Source of the DNA: Nothopassalora personata
Lineage: Eukaryota > Ascomycota > Dothideomycetes > Mycosphaerellales > Mycosphaerellaceae
Direction of reading: 5' to 3'
NCBI GenBank assembly: GCA_033816765.1
Contig: CM066289.1
Span: forward strand, 3,534,001 to 3,598,000
DNA length: 64,000 nucleotides
A program made the translations under genes and the position numbers. Shown piece by piece: positions 1 to 12,279 of the stretch. Each line of letters begins with the position of its first letter. Position 1 is the stretch's first letter. Under the pieces are notes generated by a model. The model ran no database searches and was not told where the DNA came from. It worked only from the letters and a program-made list of their open reading frames with translations.

Positions 1-2996
1 ATAGCACAGCAGAGGCGAAACATGCTTGCTGGCAGTGTGGCGGCGTATGTGTCCAAATGCGTGCCTTGCAGGTCTCCTCTTGCGCACAGCCGTGCCTTGA
101 AGCTCTTGAGCATTCCATTCTCATCCAGTTTGTACTTGTACACCCACTTCAGCGGCAGTGATGGCTGAAGTCCCTCCTCTTGTTGAGCGTCATGATCCTT
201 CTCTTTTTCTGTCACCCATTTGAACGTGCCTGTGGAGATTGCTTTGGTGAATTCTTTGGCCATGGCCTCAGTCCACTGTTGGGAGAAGCGGTGTTTCATG
301 GCGGCTCGGTAGTTGGCAGGTTCTGGGGGAAGGTCATCGCGGTGCATAGAGGTGACGGCGGTGTTGACGCGTCGTGGTGGGCTCGAATCGCGTGTTCGAG
401 GGATTTCGTGGTGATATGGGTAACGAGGTCTTGGGCGTATGCCCCTCATCTGGCTGATGACCACGTTAGCGACCATGATGTTGTGAAGAGAGTGATGGAA
501 GTAGGCGGTGCGTTGCCTCTTGCCATAGGCCGTGGTGTTGCTGTTGTTGTTGTTGATGGACGAGTCCTCAGTGAAGAGCTCAGGCTCCAAAGGGAAGAGT
601 GGTGTGGGCGCGTTGTTTGGCGCGTCTGGTGGTGTGAAGGTAAATGGGTACGGCTGGTGAGAGTGAGAGTGAGCGTCGTTGCCCGTGATCTCCTCACGAT
701 CCTCGTCGGTGAGTGCGTCCATCATTTCCTGTTCAAGTGTGTTGTAGTAGTCAGTGTCTGCTTCTGTTTCTGACTGTGTGTCTTTGTCTTGTGTCTCTGA
801 AATGTTGTCAGAGTTCTCTGGCTTCTCATTGGCCGGTGAGATTGTTGCTGATTTGGCCTGGTCTTGAGGACCAGCCGCTGCTGCGGCACCATTTGCTGAT
901 GGCCAATCAGATGGCTGGAAACTGCTGTCACTTTTGAGGCTGCTGCTGTTCCCTTTGCCACGTCGGTTGAATTTTACCCCTTGGTGTTCAGGCCAGTGTG
1001 GCTCTTGTCCAAGGAGGTATTGGTGTTTTCGAGGGTGATGGGCCTGTTGATCCACCCCCTCGGCCTGTGCTGTGTCTTGCTCGTGGTGAGCGACATACAG
1101 GTCGTAGTATTGTTCAGGCTCTTCAGCCGGTTCTGCTGTTGCTATGTTTTCAATGGGAGTGGTGTAGCCGGCGGTCAATACAGATGGGTCGTAGAACGTG
1201 GTCTCATCGAAGAGTACGTCCTTCACCCGCATAACCCGGTCCTTGCTTGGGTCCCACACCCTGTCAGGCTGCATTGCTGTTTGGTTGTTGATATCACCCC
1301 TGCCAATGGTGCTGATGAAGTGTGCATTGCGCACCTTCTCAGTCACCTTAGGCAGTACCAGGCCATCGGTTGTGGGCCACTGGTAGACAATGGGTGATTG
1401 TGGTGGTGTTACCACCTTGAAGAAGGGAATTGTACCTGTAGGTCTGTGCAGGTCCAATAACTTGGTGTCGTTGTGCCACATGGTATTGGTGCGGCCGTGC
1501 CACCAGAGCCCGGCTGCTTCCATACGGGTATGGGAGATGACATTCACATGAAAACCTGGGCAGTAGGCTACATCCAACAAAGTGAATGGATAGCCCCCAA
1601 TTGTCATGTGAACACGCCCCAATGCCGTGATTGGAAAGCTTGTTGTTCCAGCCTGGATCTGTGAGGTGGTGAGGCGCTCTGCAACGAAGTTAACCCCTTG
1701 CTGGTCATGGTGGTTGATCACATGAGTGTCTGAACAGTTGTCATACACCCAGCAATCACTGAAGTTGGCGCTCAATTTGCTGATTGAGCTCGAAAGGACA
1801 GTGAGGCCAGCAAACGCATCTGTTGCGCTTTTGCTTTCGGTTTCGGCTATGGCCGTGTCACGCTCTTCGTCTTTGCGTCCATTGCGATTTAGCACTCGAA
1901 GCAGTCGCTCACCATCATCACCTACGCAGTAGCTGATGAAGTGTTTCCAGTATTTCTTCCACTGCTCGGTGCGTTGGTGAACTGGTGGGCGCTTGCTAGG
2001 GTTAATCACATCACATGAGTAGAGGTTTTTGTGACACTTGTCTTGAGGCTCGCCGGTGATGTTCCAGCAGCCGCTGGGCTTGTCCTTTCTTTCGGCGTGG
2101 TTGTTGCCACGGGTCTTGTTGTTTTCACTACGGCTGCTGCCGCGTGTGTTGTTTTCACTGCGGCTGCTGCCACGAGTGTTGTTTCCTTCTTTTTGACCAG
2201 CACCCTCTGCTGGTGCCGTCGCGTCATCCTCTGCTGAGGGCTCTCCGGACAGGGTCGCGAAGACTGACCGTCCGTTGGTTGTCGCTGGAGCGGTGTCGCG
2301 TATCCACTCCAGGTATCGTTCAGTGAGCTTTTGCAAGCTCATGTTGTCACGCTTCCACTCGTTGTACAGAGAGGCGCCGTAGGCAGGGGCCTGTCTTTGA
2401 ATGGCGAGGAGGAAGTGTCTGTTGAGATCCTCGTACTCTGCGTGTTTGCACTTGACCATCTTAGTCTGAAGTACCAGCCAGTCTGAGCACCAGTCGTCGA
2501 TCCTGCGAGCGCTGGCCTTTTGTAGCCTGGACAGCTCAAGTGTGAGCTGCCGCTTACGTAAGAAGTCGTCAGGGCCGTACTGGTCTTTGAGGGCCTGGTA
2601 CTTGGATCTGAGAGTGGTCTTCCCATGCATCAGTTCTTGGCCTAGCTCTGTTGTTGTTCGAATGAGGTAGGTGATGAGCTTGGACCTGGCAGTAGCAAAG
2701 ATGTCATACATCCGTTGCCTGCGGTCTGCGTCTGTTTGCTGTAACTTGATGAGCTCTCTGTTTGCTGTTGTGGCCTCTGCTGAAGTGTACTGTGATTGGA
2801 TTTCCTCAAAAGTTAAGTGGACCGGCTCTGTTGGCTCGGTTACGTATTGGTGAGGATCCAGATACTTCCAGACATTGAGAGACTCTGCGTAGAGCTCAAG
2901 CTGACGATCGAATTTGTCCCATTGGTCATGACTCTTGAGTACCACTGTGCCGTATGGCGTTCCAGCGATTGTGCCGGGTGTCTCGGTAGTGGCCAT
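1..2996 (-). mobile_element. Copia-type LTR retrotransposon gag-pol, 5' part, open frame running off the left edge
   Basis: One minus-strand frame opens at an ATG at 2996-2994 and stays open for about 998 codons to the window edge. In order it reads as an alpha-helical gag-like region (about residues 1-280), a basic linker with a repeated NNTRGSSRSE unit, a cysteine-containing segment, an aspartic-protease-like segment (motif CWVYDNCSDTHV, replacing the usual DSGAS form), the end of an integrase (WDPSKDRVMRVKDVLFDE), a low-complexity acidic linker, and the start of a Ty1/copia reverse transcriptase (WTEAMAKEF, then LKWVYKYKLDENG and KARLCARGD). Between the protease and the integrase tail the usual HHCC and DDE core is not seen; the frame passes straight through near 1250-1450. 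The region is not AT-shifted, unlike the adjacent dead elements, so the insertion looks young. The 3' half lies outside the window. Confidence 0.85.
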
Positions 2997-3500
2997 GACT
3001 GCTGATGGTGACCTTTGCTAATTGTGATTGGGCCCAGTGAAAGTTCCTGTAGGTTCACTGGTCCGTGGGGTGCACCGTACCGCTGCACTGTTGTGCAGTA
3101 GTCCTTCTTTTGGTGCTGTTTTTTTTTTGTACCGTACCGCTGCACTGCTGTGCAGTAGTCTGGTGTGTTTTTGGTGACGATGCAAACTCTGCTCCGGGGG
3201 TACCTGGGTCCCTTGTTCCTCACTCGTTGCTTCCTGTGTGTGTAGCGAATGTTAGTGAGTGCTTGTCGGGCTCATAACTATCACGTTGTGACGGCTGTCT
3301 GCGTAATTATTGGTGTATAGGCTCATATGAAAGGAGGTGACAAAAGCGAGTTGTGTATTGCATGTGTCTATGTAAAATTGAGATGTTTGAGAATTGAAGA
3401 GTTTGCCGGTGACTAATCAAAGTCACGTGAGTCTTGGCAACCGTTGACTCAGTCTTGTTTTGGGCTGCTGCCCAGGTGCACGCTTGGATCGTGACAGTAT
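2997..3500 (-). repeat. Probable 5' leader/LTR of the copia element with paired hairpin repeats
   Basis: This stretch lies immediately upstream of the copia start codon on the minus strand. A 30-bp unit occurs twice, at 3074-3103 and 3131-3160, with one mismatch; each copy holds a hairpin with stem CTGCAC/GTGCAG and a 4-nt loop. A TGT-initial candidate LTR edge lies near 3490-3510 on the minus strand. The partner LTR is outside the window, so the borders are inferred and no target-site duplication could be checked. Confidence 0.4.
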
Positions 3501-3509
3501 ACACACAGC

Positions 3510-4900
3510 CCTATATAGGTGCGGACCTCCTTAAAACGTAGAACTCCTAAAATGCAAGGCTCGGGTATACGCTCGAGGCGATTAAAAGGACGCTATAGGG
3601 GAAACCTATGTAGCAACCCTTTATATAAGACTCTTTAGGTACATAATAGCCCTAGTAGCCTATTTTGACCTTAAGACACTATAGATAGACGCCGTAAACG
3701 CGTTTCTTAATACTCCTATACTATTGCTAGTATATATATATATATACCCCTAAAGGATTTAAGAAGGAAGGAAAACTCCTAAGGTACTATAAAGCCCTTT
3801 ACGGATTTAAGGAGCCCCCTCTACTATAGTATTTAGAGCTTAAAGACACCCTTAACGACCTCGGCCTATCTAAAGTTACGGACTATCTTTTTATTAATAG
3901 GGAATCTTTAGTCCTAGTTTTCTTCTATATAGACGATATTTGCTTTACTTAGCCCTTAAAATCCAAATTAAGAGCTAAGGAGCTTATTTAAGGATTAACT
4001 AATAAATATAAGATAAAGGTAATAGGACCTATTAAATAGTTCTACGGGATTTATATTACTCGCAATCGTTAATAGCGGATCCTTAAGCTTAATTAGAAGG
4101 CCTATATTAAGAAGATTAGGCATCGCTACGGTATCTTAAGGCCGGAGAAGAGAATTAAAACCCCTCTACTAGTAGGTTATATCGGTCTTAGAAATAAACT
4201 TTAGGCTACTACGGAAGAAATTAACGTTTATAGGTCCTAAGTAGGATCGGTAAACTTCGTAGTAGTAGAAACGCGCCCTAATATATCCTTTTTAGTCTCT
4301 CTTCTTTCTTAGTACCTAACTAACCCTATAAAGGAGGCTATTAGGGTAGTAAGACACTTAATTTAATACCTTCTCTATACTACGGATTATTTGATTAAGT
4401 ACTACGGTCTACCTAAACCTTCATTACTAGAATTCTATAGGGCCTCGGATGCCTTATTTACTAACGATAAGGAAACTTATAGATTAAGTAAGGCCTTTAT
4501 CTTTTTCCTTTTTAAGGGGATTGTCAACTAGAGAGCAGTTAAGTAGGGAATAGTTACGAAATTAAGCACCGAATTAGAGCTATATGCCCTTAGTTACGCC
4601 GCCTTAGAGGTCTTATAGTAGGAGAGGCTTTTTAGTATAGTTACCCTTAAATTAGAGAATTGGATACTACTATACTATAACAATTAGTAGACTATAAGGA
4701 TTGTTAAGGCCCCGAATAGCAGAATTAATACTAAAATAAGGCATATAGACGTCTAATAATGCTAGCTTAGGGAATAGTACTAAGTAGGACGCCTTAAAAT
4801 TAGCTAGATAAGGACATAGGAGATAGCCGCGGACGGTCTAACTAAGGTCCTAACTCCTTGATAGCACTAGCGGTTTATTAATTACCTTAATTTAGGAGAT
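3510..4900 (+). mobile_element. Dead copia retrotransposon (reverse transcriptase and RNase H), RIP-like mutated
   Basis: Plus-strand translation with many stops still shows copia pol landmarks in order: FDLKTL then DAVNAFLN (about 3660-3715), KALYGFKEPP (about 3800-3830), YIDDI, the reverse transcriptase catalytic site (about 3930), an RNase H-like VGSVNFV/RPNISFLVSLLS segment (about 4235-4310), and the C-terminal ADGLTKVL motif (about 4830-4855). CpA and TpG dinucleotides are nearly absent and TpA is greatly raised, and many stops are TAG where W or Q is expected. This is what CpA-to-TpA RIP produces. A TA expansion near 3730 also shifts the frame. It is a relic with no coding capacity. Confidence 0.8.
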
Positions 4901-6340
4901 TAGCAAACAGGTATACCCTCGCTTTAATAGCTATGGGGTACTATCTTTACTTTACTTCTAAAATGAACACTCGTAGTTTATTTAGTTAGGGGCTAAGGAC
5001 ACCCTACCTTTACGATTAGAGAGGACTAAAGGACTTCTAAGAATAAGATAAGGCCTATAACTCGTAGCAAAGCTTACCTAACGGTTATACGTACTTATAA
5101 CGTAATAACCTTATATACTTAGCGCGAATATAGCCTATATCTAATTTCTTAATCCTTCTAGTAACCCTCTCTTTTATAATCTACTTTGTACCGCCGTTAA
5201 TCTCCTTACTAGGTAGTCTCCTTAGCTTAGTTAGTTACCCTTTAACTACTATAAGAATAAAAGCATTAGAACTCTTAAAATAGAGCCTATTTTAGAAGTT
5301 AAGACACCTATACTACTCGATTTAGGTCTAGCTAAGCCTAAGAACGCGCTACCTCTACTAACTATACTAAGGGAGGTACCTTTAAACCCTAGAAACAAGT
5401 CTATAATAACTATTAAAGAGTTCTAACAACTCCTTAAGGCGAGCTAAGAGATAGGCTACGAATCCGATACTAAGCCAATTAGTAGCCTAAGAGAGAAGTA
5501 TGGGGTAAAGAAGACCTCTATAAAAGAGGCATTAGAGGAGAAGTAAAAGGCTTAGAATAAGGCGTATAAGGACTCTAAGTAGAAGAGCTAACTCTAAAAC
5601 TACGTCTATAGGTTACTTAGGGCCCTCGCTAAAGGACGAAGACCTCGCCTCCCTAAATTTAACCTTAGAGAGAAAAATAAAGCTTTTAAGCCTATCCTTA
5701 GACTTATTAAGCAATTCTTAGGCATCCGCGGCGACCTTAGTTACGATTCTAAGGTAGAAATTAATAAGTAGTCCCTAGATTAGTATAAGAGTACTACTCT
5801 AGGAACTAAGGACGATATACCTACCTATAACATTAATAACCTTACTAAGCGACTTTAGGGTATTTAATAGAGTATAATTAAGTCTATTCTAAAGAAGGGA
5901 ATAGCCTCTAAGAAGAGAGAGGCACCCTAAGACAAAGAGACTAATAAAGAGGAAACCCCGAAGAAGAAAATAAAGGGTACTATTACTAGTTAGGAGGGAG
6001 TTATCGAGGACCTTATCTATAAAGTTAAGGGTAATATAAACAAGGTTATAAAGGATATAAAGGTCCTTAGCGCTAAGATTACTCTACTTAGTTCCTATAT
6101 AGAGTAAGGGGGTATATAAAGCGCTAGGATAATACATAGATAGCAGGTTTTAAGGGTAATATAACCTAATTAAGTATAGTAATTACTTGTTTTTAGGAAA
6201 TAAGATTAGGCACCTAAATTATAGGGATTAAGGGCTTCTTATTAAAAGAAGACTTATATAAGTACCTTAAGGGTGCTACTACTTGTAATAAACATGGTTT
6301 TTTATACCCTAATTTCTAGACTTAATACCCTAGTTCCAAA
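4901..6340. repeat. AT-rich RIP-like repeat block, family not identified
   Basis: This block continues the TpA-rich, CpA/TpG-poor composition of the preceding dead copia. Plus-strand translation gives K/R-rich fragments with frequent stops (for example around 5630-5760 and 5880-6060), but I recognise no domain. It may be the end of the same element plus a second one. The composition returns to normal at about 6340-6370. Confidence 0.6.
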
Positions 6341-7988
6341 CTTCTATCTCTACTAGTTTCACAGACATCTACGGCTATGCCACCGGCTACCGCGGTAGAT
6401 GTCGGCGGATACTCTCACCCTTGCTTGGCTTACTGATTGTCACCGATTGCAACAGACGCCATCAGTACGCAACATGACGTCAATTGAACGACTACACGTA
6501 TTCGCAGAGGCTGAATTGAACACTCCAGTGCCTTTGACGACGTGCCCTGAAAATGTTGCTGAGCTGAACACGGTGGAGGATCGGGAAAGAACGTTGCAGC
6601 AGACGTAAGCCGACACGTACTACACACTACACGGACGAGAAGAAGCTAGAGCAAAGAGCTGGATGGGTGTTGGACACTGCCATTGGTCCGCAAGGCATAG
6701 AATAAGATTGCCCATAGGCCAGTATACTGCCTTATCACGGCAGACGGACAACAGGACTCAAGAGCCTCAGGACTTACGAGAAGGCTTTTGGGACCTCTGA
6801 GTTCCGACAGGCGTAAGAAGTGTACCGTTGGCAAGTGCCGTCTGGACTATGTGATGGCTAAGGGCACCGGCGCCTTACGAATCTAGGAAAGGTCCACACG
6901 CCGTAGACAAGGTCGGAAGAGGGCTTCTCCTCGATGCACCCACCGCCATGCATAGGCTCATCAACTTCACTGCACAGTCGGCTCTTCCTTTCGGTTTATT
7001 GCTACCAAAGCGTTCCTCTAAGCTTGAGGTCTTCCAACATCGAGGGCCGAAAGCAAGCAAACACTCCATGATTCGCTCTTGGTAACCAGCATGCACCGTG
7101 CACTTCTTCGACGGCCCTGGAACAGATCTGGTCAAAACCCAGATCTGTATGTGCTCTCGTGAAGAGATCGCAAGGGAGCACAGCCCTTTCCAGGATAGCG
7201 GCCTTGTCAAATCCTTCGCGTGCTCAATCAGCGCTTTCAGCCGCTGCTAACGCTCAGGTCGAGCAAAGCAGGGCGTCAAGAACTCCATAAAAGACACTTT
7301 CGCGTTGTGAGTTGGGGACAGTCAAGTAACATACCGGAAAGACTCGTCCGACTTGGTCATGACCTCTCATAATTATACTGCCTTCGTTGATGAACAATCG
7401 GGCTTTGTGGTGGTGACCTTTATGTTTTGTGGGCACAGTACTATGGTGGACCAGGCCAACGTCAGAAAGTCTGCTGATAGAGTGGTCTGGAGGCAGAGAC
7501 GAGATGGGTGGTGGGAGTGCTATATGCATCGGCACGGGGAGTGGAACGTGGTGCTGTTTCCTTGAGAGAAGCGAGGTTTAAAGACCTTGAACAGCAAGCG
7601 AAGAATCTAGACAGAGGCATCGGATACGAGCAAAAGTCATCGTTCCTCACATTATCATCGAAGTAGAACAGTCAGGACACAATCCTGCAGGATCACCAAT
7701 ATCACTCCCAAGAATTTTTCGGCGCCGAAGTGTCTGGTGTCAGCTAGATCGACAATCAGCATTTAACGTCATGACAGCGAACACCAATCGCTATTCAACA
7801 TGACTGCCAGAATAGTTGTAGGTCAGCTCAGCCCCAGAGTATACAGCACGCTGAAGAGATCCTGCGGCCGGGCGACGCTTGAAGGATACTGTCTGTACGA
7901 CCGTCCGGCTGGCCGATCTACACCATAAGAACCTCACACCGCACACGACCGCGGCATCATTTCTCACCTCGTCTCACAGATCTCCACA
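6341..7988. other. No convincing gene
   Basis: Normal base composition returns here. Only short overlapping open frames are present on both strands, the longest about 111 codons on the minus strand at 6875-7210. None has a recognisable domain or a clear start context. The last 150 bases are probably the promoter and 5' leader of the next gene. Confidence 0.4.
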
Positions 7989-8514
7989 ATGGCCTATATC
8001 CTCGCCCAAACCCAATGGCCCTCGACTTCGATCCCACCAGCAGTCAAAGAAGTCATCAAGAATAGCTTCGTCTGCGCCGACGATCTCAACAACGTCTCCC
8101 GCCGCAAACTGGGCCTAACCGTCATGACTCCAGACTGCCGTCTCGTAGTCAACGACCAACTCTTTCCAAATCGTGAAGGTACCTATTCACTTCCACTGCC
8201 TGGAATCCCCCACTGACGAGTCCCCAGCTATTCTCAGCCACTGGGACGTAGTAGAAGACAAATTCGCTGCAGCGGCCAAACACGAGGTTCTCAAAGTCTG
8301 GAGCTTCGATACAGAGGGCAAGGACGTCTTGTGCTTGGCACGAGTTACCGCGACATTGAAGAGTGGTGGAGAGGTTATCGAGGCGCCTTTTGCTATGCAG
8401 TTTCAGATGGAAGGGGAAGGGAACGGCCCAGAGGGGGTGAGGATTAGGTATATCGAGAGCGTGATCGATTATGCGCCGTTTTTGAAGATGGGGCTGGGGA
8501 TTTTGAAGGAGTGA
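7989..8514 (+). CDS. NTF2/SnoaL-like small protein, one intron
   Basis: Two overlapping frames join into a single 158-aa protein if a 49-nt intron (8179-8227, GT...AG, with CTGAC near its 3' end) is removed; exons are 7989-8178 and 8228-8514. The join restores a continuous frame, which supports it. Start MAYILAQTQWP is preceded by CACA. The size, the alternating helix and strand character and the C-terminal VRIRYIESVIDYAPFL stretch resemble the NTF2/SnoaL alpha+beta barrel family, common in fungi as small enzymes or binding proteins of unknown substrate. The family call is an inference from general shape; no catalytic residue can be assigned. No signal peptide is seen, so it is probably cytosolic. 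Confidence 0.7.
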
Positions 8515-8911
8515 GGGTAGATATACTGGATGAGTTCGATGACACCATTCACGTTCTTCCCCGTGACTTGTTCTGTTGCCAGAGGCGAATTTATGTAGCC
8601 CCTTGGCGTTGACGTCCCGAGGATCTTGGTGGGATAAATCTTGTGCAAGACGTTCTCTATACCGTCGCTATCGATAAAGCCATAGCATCTCATGGTCAGC
8701 GCGCAGAAGGTGTCTGCAGTACAGAGTAAAGAGACTGCCTTTCCATTGCTGTCTCTCGCTTACGAAGCGTCATGTGATCTCACTGTCACGTACGCCCTAC
8801 GTTCTCACATCGGATCTACCCGCCGATAAATCTCACTGCGCTGCGATATCGTCCCGATTTGCTTCAAGCCCTCCCACCTTGCCTCCGGTATCGTCGTTGC
8901 AGCCCAAGACA

Positions 8912-11343
8912 ATGGCCGGCTCGTGGGCCTCCGGCACCGCATTCGAAGCATCGCACGGTGTGGGTATCATATCGCCGCAGCGAACAAGTTCGGCCACGGC
9001 CTCACCCGCCGACGACAGCGCGGGCAGAAAGAGGAAGCGCAATTCGATTGCGACCGAGAATGTCGACGGCAGTGAAGTAGGCGGGGCAGCTGGCGGAGAG
9101 TCGGGCAGTCCGGCGCTATCACAGAACAACGGCAACAAGCAGAGACACCAGCCAGGCGTGAAGAGGGCGTGCAACGATTGTCGGCAGCAAAAGGTATGCA
9201 TTGAGTCGCCCGAGGCATTGTGCAATGCATAGCCTTCGTGGCATTGGTATCATATGGTATGGTATACTCATGACTCAAGGGCAGGATGTGCTAACGTGCG
9301 ATTCTGCTATAGCTACGGTGCAATGTCGTCGCCGGGCCCGGAGAGACGTACAAGGCGTGCGACCGTTGCGTCAAACACAACCTGAAGTGCAGCATCGACA
9401 ATGACTTCAAGAGATTGGGCAAGCGTGCTCAGCACGAGGAGATGGCGAGAGAGCTCGAGGCAGCGAAGGCCAAGTTGGCTCGCTACGAGGCAATGGGCAT
9501 GCACTTGCCAGAGGAGACACCACGACCAGACTCCACCTACACTGCCAGCTATCAGGCGTCGCCAGTCGCTGGTGCACCGGTCGCGCCCATGGGGGCCGGA
9601 GGAAGCACATTCTTGGGTGCAAGCGAGGCTGCAGCGTCGAGAAGCTTGTTGGACTTGAGCCAGGGATACCGCGAAGCCGCGCCCACGAGCTACCCATCGA
9701 TCACTCCTGGAACATCGATCATGACACTCGGCGCGGTGACCTTGAGCGAAGCACAGCTCAACGAACTCTACCGCATCTACTTCGCCCACTACCATCCATT
9801 CCTGCCGGTGCTCAACCCGTCATTGACCTACAAGCACTACTACGACGAACATGTCCTGCTGCATTGGACCGTTGTTGCCATAGCAGCGCGCCGCTACGAG
9901 AGCAAGGCTGGCTTGTTTATGGAACTCCAGCGCCCGCTCGAGGAATTGCTGTGGACTACACTGTCACAGGTGCCTCAATCGCATCATGTCGTCAAAGCAC
10001 TCGCCCTCATCTGCACATGGCCATTGCCAACATCATCGACCAGTCAGGAGCCGACGATGATGTTGTGTGGTATCATGTTCCAGCTTGCGATGCAATACGG
10101 ACTGCACCGACCGTCGCACGCCCAAGACTTCAGCAGATTCCGCGTCGATCTTCGAGAGGAGGACATTGCCGACCGGCTCAACACGTGGGCTACGGTCAAT
10201 ATTGTCGCGCAGAACGTCGCAACAGGAAACGGCCAGCCCCCACTTGCTAGGTGGGCGTGGTTCACCTACGGTCTTCACTTGGACCGCATGAAGCCCCAGC
10301 TCCAGACACGATGCCAGGTCGAGAAGTTTTGCGACACTGTGACGAGGACGCTCTACACGATGCAGCGAGACCACATTGTTGAGGTCGACCAGGCTCAACG
10401 TGGTCTGCAGATCGATATGTACTCCCGGGAACTTGGCGAGCTGGAGGTTACTGTTCTCTCAACAAGCTCATCTCGTAAGTCAGCAAACACACACAAGCAT
10501 CCAGATCCTGAACTCAACTCGCAAGCAGCGCTGGAAGTGCTCTTCCTTAAAGCGGCAGCACTACACCTACGTCTGACCGCCTTCTTCGACAAGCCGAACC
10601 AACCGAACTACAACGTAGACCTCAGAAATGTCTACATCGCAGCTTCAGCTATGTTGTCTCACCTGAACGAGATGCCGGCCGATCAGTTCTCCTACGTTCC
10701 ACGATACATCGAGCAGATGATGCTGGCGGCCGCCGTCACCTTGTTGAAGATTCTGAACTCTTTCTACGCGGCCCATGTCGACATCATAGCTGGCCGTTCG
10801 CTGTTCGCACGCACCGTCACCAATCTACGCAAGCTCAGTGTCCGGGGCAACGACCTCCCACAGCGTCTTGCAGAAGTCATGGCACAGCTCTGGCAGACAA
10901 GTGGCGCAAGTGAGCAGAAGATGGTGTTCAAGACCGACGAGCGTTCCGCTCTCGAGACCGGGAACTTGCAGCTCAAGGTCCGCTGTAGATCATCCTTGTC
11001 AGTCCTCTACGATGCCATCTGGCGCTGGCGCGAGCGTGCTGGGCAAGCAGGTCGAGACAGCCTTGCGCAGGCAGTCGACAACCCAACCACTCTACCTGGC
11101 GATATGCACACTCGCAACTCACCGCAACCACCGAATGGTATGATGGATGGCATGCCAGCAGTATCCAACAGCTTGGACTTCAGCAACAATGGCGGCCTAG
11201 GAACCTTGGGAGACTGGGAATCACCTTTCGGCGGTAATGCAGTCTTCGACCCTCTGAGCTGGGCACTCGATGGCAACCTTGGCCTTGGCCAGGGCCTCTT
11301 CGGCGGACAGGACACGCTTGGTCTCAGTGCGTATCAGGGATAG
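8912..11343 (+). CDS. Zn(II)2Cys6 transcription factor
   Basis: Exon 1 is 8912-9193 and exon 2 starts at 9313, after a 119-nt intron (GTATGC...TATAG) that splits the zinc cluster. The joined motif reads CNDCRQQK then LRCN, with later CDRC and LKC, giving the six cysteines of a fungal C6 DNA-binding domain at about residues 88-125. It is followed by a basic segment and a coiled coil (HEEMARELEAAKAKLARYEA). A 54-nt (or 51-nt) GTAAGT...AG stretch at 10475-10528 is probably a second, in-frame intron. The middle region fits a fungal-specific transcription factor domain, and the C-terminus is rich in N, G and L, as activation domains often are. The linker resembles the LEU3/PrtT subgroup, but that is tentative. 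ATG 8912 (GACAATGGCC) is preferred over an upstream in-frame start. Length is about 750-770 aa. It is a nuclear regulator with unknown targets. Confidence 0.85.
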
Positions 11344-12279
11344 GATTCTGATGCAGACCCGAATCGCGCTCTGCTTAGAGAGAGTGCTGATGAGGACCGT
11401 CTGATGTTCCCCCATCTCTATGGTCAAGACCGATATGACATAAAACGCTGGTAGAGTGATCGTTTGAGAGCGATAGAGTTTACGATGGGCGTTCTTGCTG
11501 AGCAAGGCGTGGAATGGGTATAGATTGCGATGGGTCTGTTCGTGGGCGGGTGCTTCTACTCGCGAGAGCGGATTACTTCAGCGTGTGACGATGCTATGAA
11601 TTAACGACAAGATTGCGTGTCATTTTTAACGGATAGCGTAGTCAAGACGATCGGATGTCATTCATGTTGTTCAGGCCGCCTTCCAGGCTTCTCTTCGCAG
11701 CTGAGCTGTATTCATGATGCAATATTTCGTGGCTCATCAAGATCAGCCTATACACAGACCTGCCCTCGATACTCCACGAACCTCAATACAACGAAATGAC
11801 ACTGCTATAGTGGCCGTCAACGAAGATATCCCCACTTGTGCCAATGTGGCGGAAACCATCTTTGACCGAAGAACGAAACGCAAGCACAACGGAGGAGCCT
11901 TGTCCTCGGACCAAGCATCGCGGTGTTCAGCTGAATTTCCACGTCATCCAGAAGGCATTGCTTGGATGCACTGATGCTTGATCTCCTGGGCCTGGAGCAG
12001 CTCTGTGGACTATGTCGCGGGGCTTCGGGAAGGTTTGACACAACTCGTGGCGTGACAAAGGGCCACCTTAACTCCAGGAGCGGAGAAATCGCAACAGTAC
12101 AACAATCGCTCCTGGAGAAATCGCAACAGTACAACAATTCTTCGTGATCACCATCATGGCGCTCTGAGTTCGAGCTGAAAGGAGTAAAAAAGACGGTTAT
12201 CAGCTGACAATAGGAACGATCAAGCGGAAAGCACGACGTATACGAGACATCTAGGGACGAATATCGACGCTCTGGCTTC
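11344..12279. other. Intergenic, 25-bp direct repeat
   Basis: No convincing gene. A 25-bp unit (GGAGAAATCGCAACAGTACA...) occurs at 12082-12106 and again at 12114-12138, separated by a few bases that include an inverted CTCCAGGAG/CTCCTGGAG-type pair. The first part is presumably the 3' end and terminator of the transcription factor gene. Confidence 0.5.
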
